From NCBI GenBank assembly GCA_003695505.1, contig RFIY01000232.1, positions 1 to 6,039 of the forward strand: a stretch of DNA of 6,039 bases, given 5' to 3'. Position numbers and translations under genes: made by a program. Numbering within the stretch: the first letter of the stretch is position 1; the number at the start of each line of letters is the position of its first letter. The notes beneath the pieces were generated by a model. That model did no database searches and was not told where the DNA came from. It worked only from the letters and a program-made list of their open reading frames with translations. Positions 1 through 5,602 of this stretch are shown here, one piece after another. The DNA is from Candidatus Dadabacteria bacterium. Lineage in GTDB: Bacteria > J088.

Positions 1-774
1 CTGATCCTGAACCTCAAACAGGTCCGCCTGAAGATGCATGGTGAAGGACCGGAAGAACTGCTGCTCGAGGTGTCGGGCCCTGGCGTCGCAACCGCCGCTG
101 ACTTCGAGGGGAGCTCGAACGTCGAGGTTCTGAACCCGGACTTTGTCATCGCGCATATCGGTGAAGGGGGAACGCTCAAGATTCGCGCCATTGTCGAGGC
201 GGGGCGCGGATTTGTCCCGGCAGAAGAGAACAAGAACCCCGACTGGCCCATCGGCCGGATCGCGGTCGACGCAATCTTCTCTCCGGTGCGCCGTGTCAAT
301 TTTGATGTGACCAATGCACGCGTAGGTCAGCGGACGGATTACGACAAACTCGTCCTCGAAATTGATACGGACGGCAGTGTGTCGCCGCTTGATGCGCTGG
401 CGATCGCCGCAGGGGTTCTGCAGGAACAGCTCGCGGTCTTTTCGGGCAGCATCGCGACGAGCGGTGCCGCAGAGTCCGTGTCCGGTTCGAGCTCTGTTGC
501 CGGGGCAATCAATCCGGTGTTCATGCGCGCGATTCGGGAGCTTGAACTGCAGAATCGCAGCATCAATAGCCTCGAAAGCGCGGGTATCTATTACCTTGGC
601 GATCTGGTGCAACTGTCTGATACCGAGTTGTCAGCGATCAAGAATCTCGGGCCAAAGAGCCAGGCCGAGATCAAGGAATTGCTCGATGAGCTCGGGCTGA
701 CGCTTGGTACGGCCATCGAGGGATGGCCGCCGCAGCAACTGGAACGTCCCGATCGCGAGACCGCGGAGGCATAG
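1..774 (+). CDS. rpoA: DNA-directed RNA polymerase subunit alpha (5' end outside window)
   Basis: The reading frame is open from base 1 and gives 257 residues, beginning LILNLKQVRLK. This aligns with about residue 80 of E. coli alpha, so roughly 80 N-terminal residues lie upstream. The alpha subunit dimerises to nucleate RNA polymerase assembly, and its C-terminal domain contacts UP elements and activators. The visible N-terminal-domain part includes RGFVPAEE, PIGRIAVDAIFSPV and the QRTDYDKLVLEI block. A Ser/Ala/Gly-rich linker (about bases 442-510) then leads to the helix-hairpin-helix C-terminal domain. The DNA-contact Arg equivalent to E. coli R265 is at 556-558 in NRSIN, with the N268 equivalent three residues later; C269 is replaced by Ser. 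The domain ends with NLGPKSQAEIKELL and GWPP. The gene stops at TAG 772-774, three bases before rplQ, in the usual ribosomal-operon order. Confidence 0.98.
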   Translation: MILNLKQVRLKMHGEGPEELLLEVSGPGVATAADFEGSSNVEVLNPDFVIAHIGEGGTLKIRAIVEAGRGFVPAEENKNPDWPIGRIAVDAIFSPVRRVNFDVTNARVGQRTDYDKLVLEIDTDGSVSPLDALAIAAGVLQEQLAVFSGSIATSGAAESVSGSSSVAGAINPVFMRAIRELELQNRSINSLESAGIYYLGDLVQLSDTELSAIKNLGPKSQAEIKELLDELGLTLGTAIEGWPPQQLERPDRETAEA

Positions 775-777
775 ACG

Positions 778-1392
778 ATGCAGCACAACAAAAAAGGACG
801 TCGGCTCGGACGGCGTCCGGATCATCGCGTCGCAATGATTCGGAACCTGACCCTGAGCCTGATCGAACACGAGCGGATCGAAACGACCGTGCCGCGCGCG
901 AAGGAGATTCGTCGTTTTGCCGAGCGTCTGGTCACCTATGCAAAACGTGGAGATCTTCATGGTCGTCGCCTGATCATCCGTCGCCTGGGCAACCAGCCGG
1001 AGGCCGCAGCCAAGTTGATCGATGAGATCGCCCCGCGTTTCGAGAAGCGTCAGGGCGGCTATACCCGCGTACTCAAGACGGGGTTCCGTCGCGGCGATGC
1101 GGCACCGACGGCGTTGATCGAATGGGTCGAGGAAGAACTGCCGGTTCGCAAGAAGAAACGCCCGAAGAAGGCGGCCGAAACGCAAGCTGCTCCGTCAGAA
1201 GCCGAAGACGTTGCCGACGACGAAGCAGCACAGGAACAGGGCATCCCGGAAGAAGCGGAAGCCGATGTTACTGAGGCTGCAACTGAAGGCGCCGCAGAAG
1301 CTGCTGAGGCGTCCGCAGGCGAAGATGCAACCGAAGCGGATCAGGACGCTCCGGAACCAGATGCCGAGGATTCCGACAAAGCGTCGGAATAA
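778..1392 (+). CDS. rplQ: 50S ribosomal protein L17 with long acidic C-terminal extension
   Basis: L17 is a large-subunit ribosomal protein near the polypeptide exit region. The start MQHNKKGRRLGRRPDHR matches the family opening (typically MRHRKKGRKLGR..HR). The conserved IRNL, RIETTVPRAKE and GGYTRVLKTGFRRGDAAP blocks follow. The L17 core ends near residue 121; E. coli L17 is about 127 residues, but this protein has 204. Residues 124-131 are a basic patch (RKKKRPKK). Residues 134-204 form a low-complexity Ala/Glu/Asp tail with 27 acidic residues and one lysine, probably disordered. The start is supported by GGAGG at 765-769, inside the end of rpoA, 8 nt before the ATG. A 3-bp gap to rpoA indicates co-transcription and probable translational coupling. 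Confidence 0.97.
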   Translation: MQHNKKGRRLGRRPDHRVAMIRNLTLSLIEHERIETTVPRAKEIRRFAERLVTYAKRGDLHGRRLIIRRLGNQPEAAAKLIDEIAPRFEKRQGGYTRVLKTGFRRGDAAPTALIEWVEEELPVRKKKRPKKAAETQAAPSEAEDVADDEAAQEQGIPEEAEADVTEAATEGAAEAAEASAGEDATEADQDAPEPDAEDSDKASE

Positions 1393-1421
1393 CTGGCCTT
1401 CCCGCGGTTGCATGCCAGCCA

Positions 1422-2594
1422 ATGAAACTGAGCGCCCGAGTCGAACGCATCCAGCCGTCATTGACGCTTGCCATTACGGCGCAAGCCAAGGCACTTCGTG
1501 CCGCCGGGAAGGATGTCGTCAGTTTCGCGGCAGGGGAACCGGATTTTCCGACGCCTGCGCCCATTTGTGAGGCTGCGATCGAGGCGATCCGGGCAGGGCA
1601 CACGCGCTACACGCCGGTTGACGGAATCCCACAGCTCAAGGACGCGATTCGCGAGCGGTACGTTCGCGAACACGGTCTGCAGTGGGACGCCGATCAGGTC
1701 GCGGTCACCGTCGGCGGCAAGCAGGCGCTATTCAATCTGATTCTGGCCGGTGTCGACCATGGCGATGGGGTGCTGATCCCGGCACCTTACTGGGTGAGTT
1801 ATCCCGACCAGGTCAAAGTGGCAGGGGGGGAGCCCCAGTTCGTACCGACTCACGTTGAGCACGGTTTCGAATTGCAACCAGACGATCTTGAGGCTGCGAT
1901 TCGGCCAAATTCCAAAGTGCTGATCCTGACGACACCGTCGAACCCGACAGGGGCCGCGATTGGCGCCCCGGCTTTGAAGTCGATCGCTGAAATTTGCGAG
2001 CGCCATGGCATCTGGATCATCAGCGACGAAATCTATGAAAAGCTGGTGTACGATGATTTCCGCCATGTGAGCATTGCATCGGTGAGCGACTACGCACGGG
2101 AACATACCGTTATCGTGAACGGCGCCAGCAAGGCGTATGCGATGACCGGCTGGCGGATTGGCTACATGGCAGGCCCGCGCGACTGGGTACGGGCAGCCGT
2201 AAAGCTCCAGGGGCAGAGTACATCGAATCCGACGTCGATCGGGCAGTATGCCACCATAGCGGCGCTCAATCTGCCCGCGGAGACGCTCGAAACCATGCGT
2301 ACGACCTTCGAACGGCGCCGGAACCTGATCTGCGGACTCCTGAACGACATCGACGGCGTCAACTGCCCGGTTCCGCGCGGTGCGTTTTATGTGTTTCCTG
2401 ATGTGTCGGATGCGATTTCGGACCGTTTCGACTCGTCGTTTACGTTTGCCGAGCAACTTGTCGAGCAATGCCATGTTGCGGTTGTGCCGGGTGAAGGCTT
2501 TGGCGCCCCTGGACACATACGGCTGAGCTATGCCTGCAGCGACGACGATATTGAACGAGGCATCGCGCGCATCCGGGAGTTCCTCGGGAAATAG
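1422..2594 (+). CDS. Class I PLP-dependent aminotransferase (aspartate/prephenate aminotransferase type)
   Basis: This 390-aa, full-length fold-type I aminotransferase belongs to the bacterial Ib aspartate aminotransferase group (Thermus AspAT-like). It is expected to transfer the amino group between aspartate or glutamate and 2-oxo acids in the cytoplasm; some members also use prephenate. Visible motifs are AGEPDF (37-42), TVGGKQALF (96-104), PYWVSYP (122-128), SNPTG with N174, SDEIYE with D202 (pairs with the PLP pyridine nitrogen) and Y205. NGASKAYAMTGWRIGY carries the Schiff-base lysine K237 and phosphate-binding R245. HIRLSY has R367, the expected alpha-carboxylate arginine. The ATG at 1422 fits the usual family N-terminus (xLSxRVxxIxPS). 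It lies 29 bp after rplQ with no promoter or terminator seen between, so read-through from the ribosomal operon is likely, yet no good Shine-Dalgarno precedes it. Exact substrate specificity cannot be told from sequence. Confidence 0.93.
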   Translation: MKLSARVERIQPSLTLAITAQAKALRAAGKDVVSFAAGEPDFPTPAPICEAAIEAIRAGHTRYTPVDGIPQLKDAIRERYVREHGLQWDADQVAVTVGGKQALFNLILAGVDHGDGVLIPAPYWVSYPDQVKVAGGEPQFVPTHVEHGFELQPDDLEAAIRPNSKVLILTTPSNPTGAAIGAPALKSIAEICERHGIWIISDEIYEKLVYDDFRHVSIASVSDYAREHTVIVNGASKAYAMTGWRIGYMAGPRDWVRAAVKLQGQSTSNPTSIGQYATIAALNLPAETLETMRTTFERRRNLICGLLNDIDGVNCPVPRGAFYVFPDVSDAISDRFDSSFTFAEQLVEQCHVAVVPGEGFGAPGHIRLSYACSDDDIERGIARIREFLGK

Positions 2595-2674
2595 GGCGGC
2601 AGAGGCCGCAGGGGACGTGGCCGTTGTCTGGTTGATGAACAGGGTCGAATGATCGTTGCGGACGGCTCTTGCGC

Positions 2675-2687
2675 TGTCTGACAGACA
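2675..2687. promoter_or_regulatory. Palindrome TGTCTGACAGACA, possible enhancer-binding-protein site
   Basis: This is a perfect 13-bp dyad (6-bp arms around a central A). Its centre lies about 179 bp upstream of the predicted sigma-54 start at 2860, within the usual 80-200 bp range for upstream activating sequences. A second, looser inverted repeat follows: TGTCCG at 2699-2704 and CGGACA at 2731-2736. TGTC/GACA half-sites are known for some sigma-54 activators; GlrR sites upstream of enterobacterial glmY are TGTC-N10-GACA, and PilR sites contain TGTC. The spacing here does not match the GlrR consensus. The binding role is inferred. Confidence 0.4.
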
Positions 2688-2833
2688 TGGCGAAAACCTG
2701 TCCGCTGTTGCCCCGAGCCTGCCGCGGAGCCGGACATCCGCGCCGGCTGTGAAAAAATTGCAGAGTGCGCAGCAATTGACGCTTTGCGGCGACGGTTTTC
2801 GTCACTCCAGACGGAGATTCTGTGTGGAATAAT

Positions 2834-2849
2834 TGGCACGACTCTTGCA
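2834..2849 (+). promoter_or_regulatory. Sigma-54 (RpoN) -24/-12 promoter
   Basis: The sequence TGGCACG-N4-TTGCA is an exact match to the RpoN consensus TGGCACG-N4-TTGCW. The essential GG is at 2835-2836 and the GC at 2847-2848, with correct spacing. Counting the C of GC as -12 puts +1 at about 2860. The downstream transcript meets a strong terminator within about 120 nt, and the nearest protein gene starts 388 bp past +1. The obvious product is therefore a short RNA, not an mRNA. Transcription from such promoters needs an ATP-dependent enhancer-binding protein; none is encoded in this window. Confidence 0.87.
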
Positions 2850-2859
2850 GACGTTATCG

Positions 2860-2979
2860 CGACGCAGACGCCGGATCAGCGGGGAAACAGACGTTGGCCC
2901 CACCCCTCCCTCCCTCCTCGCTGCCCGCTGTCTGGCCAATGCGATCGGGTCTGGGCACTAAGGTGTCCAGACCTTTTTT
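2860..2979 (+). ncRNA. Candidate sigma-54-dependent small RNA with C-rich anti-Shine-Dalgarno loop
   Basis: The start is set by the -12 element at 2847-2848 and the end by the U-tract of the terminator, giving about 120 nt. Three parts are seen: a 32-nt leader of low predicted structure (2860-2891); an 8-bp stem pairing 2892-2899 (CGTTGGCC) with 2934-2941 (GGCCAATG), one G-U pair included, closing a 34-nt loop at 2900-2933; and the terminator hairpin from 2948. The loop is almost free of purines in its 5' half and contains CCCCTCCCTCCCTCCT at 2903-2918. CCTCCT (2913-2918) is the exact complement of AGGAGG. C-rich, anti-SD loops occur in several trans-acting bacterial sRNAs, and other sigma-54-driven sRNAs are known (Qrr, GlmY, CrcZ). 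I do not recognise this one as any of those. It could instead be a prematurely terminated leader of the acyl-CoA dehydrogenase operon. Confidence 0.66.
2898..2914 (-). other. G-quadruplex motif on the minus strand
   Basis: Read on the minus strand, the runs are GGG (2914-2912), A, GGG (2910-2908), A, GGGG (2906-2903), T, GGGG (2901-2898). Four G-runs separated by single-nucleotide loops form the canonical pattern of a stable parallel quadruplex; the + strand is the matching i-motif-type C tract. The motif lies in the template strand of the candidate sRNA, about 40-55 nt after its predicted start. Formation in vivo is inferred. Confidence 0.6.
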
Positions 2980-2983
2980 GTTT
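2948..2983 (+). terminator. Strong rho-independent terminator
   Basis: An 11-bp stem pairs GGTCTGGGCAC (2948-2958) with GTGTCCAGACC (2963-2973), with one G-U pair. It closes a TAAG tetraloop (2959-2962) and is followed directly by six T (2974-2979), then G and TTT. No gene ends just upstream on the + strand: the aminotransferase stop is about 350 bp before. The natural transcript for it to end is therefore the one from the sigma-54 promoter at 2834-2849. Confidence 0.92.
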
Positions 2984-3118
2984 GTAGTGGCTCGCAGGCT
3001 CTCTGATCCTGCCTGTCGCGGCGCGCAAGAGCGCTCATTGAAACAGATCAGTTGTTCCGGGCAGAACCGGCCCGTATTGGGCAGACGTCGACGCGCAGAA
3101 ATCGTCCGCAGTTTTTTG

Positions 3119-3180
3119 GGTGGGAGAGCGACGTGGGTGATGGATGGAAATCGGTCGCGTGGATTGTTCTCGCTCCCACC
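3119..3180. repeat. Inverted repeat in the leader of the acyl-CoA dehydrogenase operon
   Basis: GGTGGGAG (3119-3126) and CTCCCACC (3173-3180) are perfect 8-bp inverted arms. The pairing can be rearranged to 11 bp with a 2-nt bulge, because GCGA follows the left arm and TCGC precedes the right arm. The spacer is 46 nt. No T-tract follows the right arm, so it is not an intrinsic terminator on the + strand; six T lie just before the left arm. It could be a 5'-UTR stem or a protein-binding site. The role is unknown. Confidence 0.45.
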
Positions 3181-3234
3181 ATCATGAACCTGTCACGTAT
3201 AGTAGAATAGTGATTCGCCATTCATTTTCTGGAC

Positions 3235-3240
3235 AGGAGG
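3235..3240 (+). promoter_or_regulatory. Ribosome-binding site AGGAGG fixing the GTG start at 3248
   Basis: A perfect Shine-Dalgarno hexamer lies 7 nt before GTG 3248, which selects this non-ATG start for the first acyl-CoA dehydrogenase gene. It is also the exact complement of CCTCCT in the loop of the candidate small RNA just upstream (2913-2918), although only over the six SD bases. Confidence 0.88.
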
Positions 3241-3247
3241 CCCGAAC

Positions 3248-4447
3248 GTGGATCTGTCGTTTACACCAGAGCAGGAAACCTTCCGCGAGGAAGTGCGCGC
3301 ATTCATTCAGGAGGCCATGCCGCCGCACATTCGTGAAAAGGCCGAGAAGAGCGGCCAGTTCACGATGGACGAGATCATGGAGTGGCACCGCATTCTGTAC
3401 AAGAAGGGCTGGGTCGCGCCGCACTGGCCCAAAGAATATGGTGGCGCCGGGTTTGATGCGGCACAGCGGTTTATTTTTACCGAAGAGATGGCGCTGGCCG
3501 GCGCGCCCGGACTCAGCCCGTTTGGCCTGTCCATGGTCGGTCCGCTGATCATGCATTTCGGCACGCCGGCGCAGAAAGAGCGCTTTCTGCCGAAGATCCT
3601 CAGCGGCGAAGAAGTCTGGTGCCAGGGCTATTCCGAACCCAACGCGGGCAGTGACCTGGCGTCGCTCAAGTGCAAGGCCGAGGACAAGGGCGACCACTTC
3701 GTCGTCAACGGGCAGAAGACCTGGACGACCTACGGCCAGTACGCCGACTGGATTTTTTGCCTGGTTCGCACGGATAGCAGTGGCAAGAAGCAGGAAGGCA
3801 TCAGCTTCTTGCTCATCGACATGAAAACCCCGGGCGTCAAGGTTGTGCCGATGCTGACGATCGGTGGTACGCCGGCGTTCTGCGACACCTATTTCGAGGA
3901 CGTCGAGGTCCCCAAAGAGAATCTGCTCGGGCCGCAAAACGGCGGCTGGACGCTGGCGAAGGCTTTGCTCGGTCATGAACGGACGATGATCGGCGGCACG
4001 GGACCGCTGCTGCGTTCGTTGAACAATCTCAAGCGGATCGCCGCGGAATGCCCGGACGGGCAGGGGCAGACGCTTGCCGACGACCCGAGCTGGCGTCGTC
4101 GCGCCGCCGCGCTGGAGATGCGCTACCGTGCCCATGAAATGGTTGTTCTCAAGCAGATTGCCGAGCAGCAGGCGGGGCGGCAGCCGGGGCCGGAGGCCTC
4201 GATCATGAAGATCGTCGGAACCACGCTTGGCCAGCAGATCGACGAGCTGACGATGGACACGATGGGACTCAACTCGTTGAACTGGTTCAATGATCCGCCG
4301 GCCGTGCCGCCATTGCAGGAATGGGTTGGATCCAACTTCTGCTACAACCGCGCAACGACCATCTTCGGTGGTTCGAACGAGATCCAGCGCAATATCATGG
4401 CCAAGATGCTGCTTGGTCTGCCGACGCTGAAATTCCAGGCAAGCTGA
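3248..4447 (+). CDS. Acyl-CoA dehydrogenase family protein, large/catalytic subunit of a heteromeric pair
   Basis: This 399-aa flavoprotein subunit has the acyl-CoA dehydrogenase three-domain layout: helical N-terminus (about 1-120), beta domain (about 125-235) and helical C-terminus. ACADs oxidise acyl-CoA to 2-enoyl-CoA, passing electrons to ETF. YSEPNAGSDL (128-137) and NGQKTWTTYGQYADW (154-168) are the substrate/FAD motifs. The usual catalytic Glu of medium-chain enzymes (YEGT) is replaced by FGGS in IFGGSNEIQR (372-381). E244 in LGHERT matches the alternative base position used by isovaleryl-CoA dehydrogenase. The R-Q-F..P-I..F-Q FAD motif is absent here but present in the next gene, which suggests an obligate alpha2beta2 complex like mycobacterial ChsE4-ChsE5 or PimC/PimD-type enzymes. 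The GTG start is supported by AGGAGG at 3235-3240. The next gene begins 18 bp after the stop. The substrate (steroid side chain, dicarboxylic or branched acyl-CoA) is not determinable. Confidence 0.92.
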   Translation: MDLSFTPEQETFREEVRAFIQEAMPPHIREKAEKSGQFTMDEIMEWHRILYKKGWVAPHWPKEYGGAGFDAAQRFIFTEEMALAGAPGLSPFGLSMVGPLIMHFGTPAQKERFLPKILSGEEVWCQGYSEPNAGSDLASLKCKAEDKGDHFVVNGQKTWTTYGQYADWIFCLVRTDSSGKKQEGISFLLIDMKTPGVKVVPMLTIGGTPAFCDTYFEDVEVPKENLLGPQNGGWTLAKALLGHERTMIGGTGPLLRSLNNLKRIAAECPDGQGQTLADDPSWRRRAAALEMRYRAHEMVVLKQIAEQQAGRQPGPEASIMKIVGTTLGQQIDELTMDTMGLNSLNWFNDPPAVPPLQEWVGSNFCYNRATTIFGGSNEIQRNIMAKMLLGLPTLKFQAS

Positions 4448-4465
4448 GCGAGCGGAGGAAACGAC

Positions 4466-5602
4466 ATGGATTTGCAATACACCGAAGAACAGTTGATGTT
4501 GCGCAACACGGTTGCCGATTTCGTCAGCCGCGAGTCGCCGATCAGCCGCGCGCGCAAGTTGCACGAAGATGAGACGGGCTGGGAGGCCGCTGTCTGGAAG
4601 CAGATGGGCGAGCTCGGCTGGCTCGCGTTTCCCTTCGCGGAATCGCTGGGTGGGTTTGGCGGACAGTTCGTCGACGCTGCGATCATCGTCGAGGAGCTGG
4701 GCAAGGCGCTGGTCCCTGAACCGTTCGTGGCGTCGATCGTGACCGCGGGTCAGGCGTTGGCGCTGGCCGGCAACGAGCAGCAACAGCAGAACTGGCTGGC
4801 GCCCGTACTGGCGGGCGAGGCGACACTGGCGTTCGCCGCGAGCGAGGCCGACAATCGTTACCACATCGCGGAGCGGGCCGGAACGACGTTGGATGCCAAC
4901 GGTAACGGATACATACTGACCGGAGAAAAGGTCTGGGTCGACAACGGCCAGGCCGCCGATACGTTGCTTGTTACGGCCAGCGGGCCCGATGGCCTGACGC
5001 TGGTGGCGGTCGAAGCTGATCGCGATGGCGTCGAACGGCGTACGGTGAAGACGATTGATGGCCGCCGCGCCGCGATCATCCGCTTCAACGGTACCCCGAT
5101 CTCGGCGGATCATATTGTCGGCAACCCGGGCGACGACACCGTCGCGCTCGTCGACCGCGTGCGTGATCTTGGGGCAGCGGCAGCCTGCGCCGAGGCTGTC
5201 GGGGTGTCGCAGGTCGCCTTCGATATGACCGTCGAATACCTGAAAACGCGCGTCCAGTTTGACGTGCCGATTGGGGCGTTTCAGGCGCTACAGCACCGTG
5301 CCGTCGATATGTTCATCGAAAACGAACTGCTGCGTGCCGCGACGCTCGCGGCGGCGCTGCGCGTCGATGAGGACGATGTCAGTGAACGCCATATGGCCGT
5401 CAGCGCTGCAAAGAAGCAGCTTGCCGTGGGCGGAAAATTTGTTGCCTATCAGGCGATTCAGCTCCATGGCGGCATCGGCATCACCGAAGAGCACGACATC
5501 GGACTCTACCTGAAGCGCATGCAGGCGCTCGGCGTTCTCTTCGGAGACGAGGCCTGGCACGAGGCACGTTACGCCGACGAACCTGCCTTTCAGGCAAGGT
5601 GA
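4466..5602 (+). CDS. Acyl-CoA dehydrogenase family protein, small subunit of a heteromeric pair
   Basis: This 378-aa ACAD-like protein starts MDLQYTEEQ, close to the partner's MDLSFTPEQE. It carries the FAD-binding block TRVQFDVPIGAFQ (261-273: R262, Q264, F265, P268, I269, F272, Q273) and the QLHGGIGITEEHD motif (332-344), which the partner lacks. The substrate motif is degenerate (AASEADNRYH instead of YSEPNAGSD). Neither catalytic-Glu position is kept: the segment equivalent to LGHERT is around RVRDLGAAA (231-239), and the YEGT region reads LFGDE (358-362). It therefore probably supplies FAD contacts and not the active base, as in PimD- or ChsE5-type partners. GGAGG at 4454-4458 lies 7 nt before the ATG. 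The stop overlaps the next start (GTGA), so the three genes should be one operon. Confidence 0.91.
   Translation: MDLQYTEEQLMLRNTVADFVSRESPISRARKLHEDETGWEAAVWKQMGELGWLAFPFAESLGGFGGQFVDAAIIVEELGKALVPEPFVASIVTAGQALALAGNEQQQQNWLAPVLAGEATLAFAASEADNRYHIAERAGTTLDANGNGYILTGEKVWVDNGQAADTLLVTASGPDGLTLVAVEADRDGVERRTVKTIDGRRAAIIRFNGTPISADHIVGNPGDDTVALVDRVRDLGAAAACAEAVGVSQVAFDMTVEYLKTRVQFDVPIGAFQALQHRAVDMFIENELLRAATLAAALRVDEDDVSERHMAVSAAKKQLAVGGKFVAYQAIQLHGGIGITEEHDIGLYLKRMQALGVLFGDEAWHEARYADEPAFQAR

Larger units (their letters stand above)
2595..3247. other. 653-bp intergenic region holding a sigma-54 sRNA-like locus and the acyl-CoA dehydrogenase operon leader
   Basis: No open frame here has a recognisable product or a good ribosome-binding site. 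The region holds, in order: a palindromic possible enhancer site (2675-2687), a sigma-54 promoter (2834-2849), a candidate small RNA ending in an intrinsic terminator (2860-2983), an inverted repeat (3119-3180), an AT-rich stretch with weak -10-like hexamers (3198-3208) and the ribosome-binding site of the next gene (3235-3240). No convincing sigma-70 promoter with both hexamers was found for the downstream operon. From 2984 to 3118 I see only short imperfect hairpins, such as CGGGC/GCCCG around 3058-3074. Confidence 0.8.

Noticed and set aside
1211-1570. 119-codon + strand open frame overlapping the rplQ tail and the aminotransferase start
   Set aside because: It is out of frame with both confirmed genes, is Arg/Lys-rich low complexity, and arises from the repetitive Glu/Ala codons of the L17 tail.
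1728-2516. 262-codon minus-strand open frame within the aminotransferase gene
   Set aside because: It is a shadow of the sense gene, without recognisable motifs.
2596-2609. GCGGC-AGAG-GCCGC hairpin right after the aminotransferase stop as a terminator
   Set aside because: The stem is only 5 bp and no T-tract follows, so an intrinsic terminator is not supported.
2776-2804. TTGACG (2776-2781) as a sigma-70 -35 box
   Set aside because: No -10-like hexamer occurs at 16-18 bp spacing; the stretch there is GC-rich.
2751-2833. Possible IHF site between the upstream dyads and the sigma-54 promoter
   Set aside because: The region has A/T tracts, but no match close enough to WATCAA-N4-TTR was found on either strand.
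2822-3187. 121-codon + strand open frame through the intergenic region
   Set aside because: It runs straight through the sigma-54 transcript and the terminator, has no ribosome-binding site, and has a composition unlike a real protein.
3182-5113. 643-codon open frame on the minus strand across both acyl-CoA dehydrogenase genes
   Set aside because: It is fully antisense to two well-supported genes, Arg/Gln/His-rich without recognisable domains, and its openness follows from the GC-biased third positions of the + strand genes.
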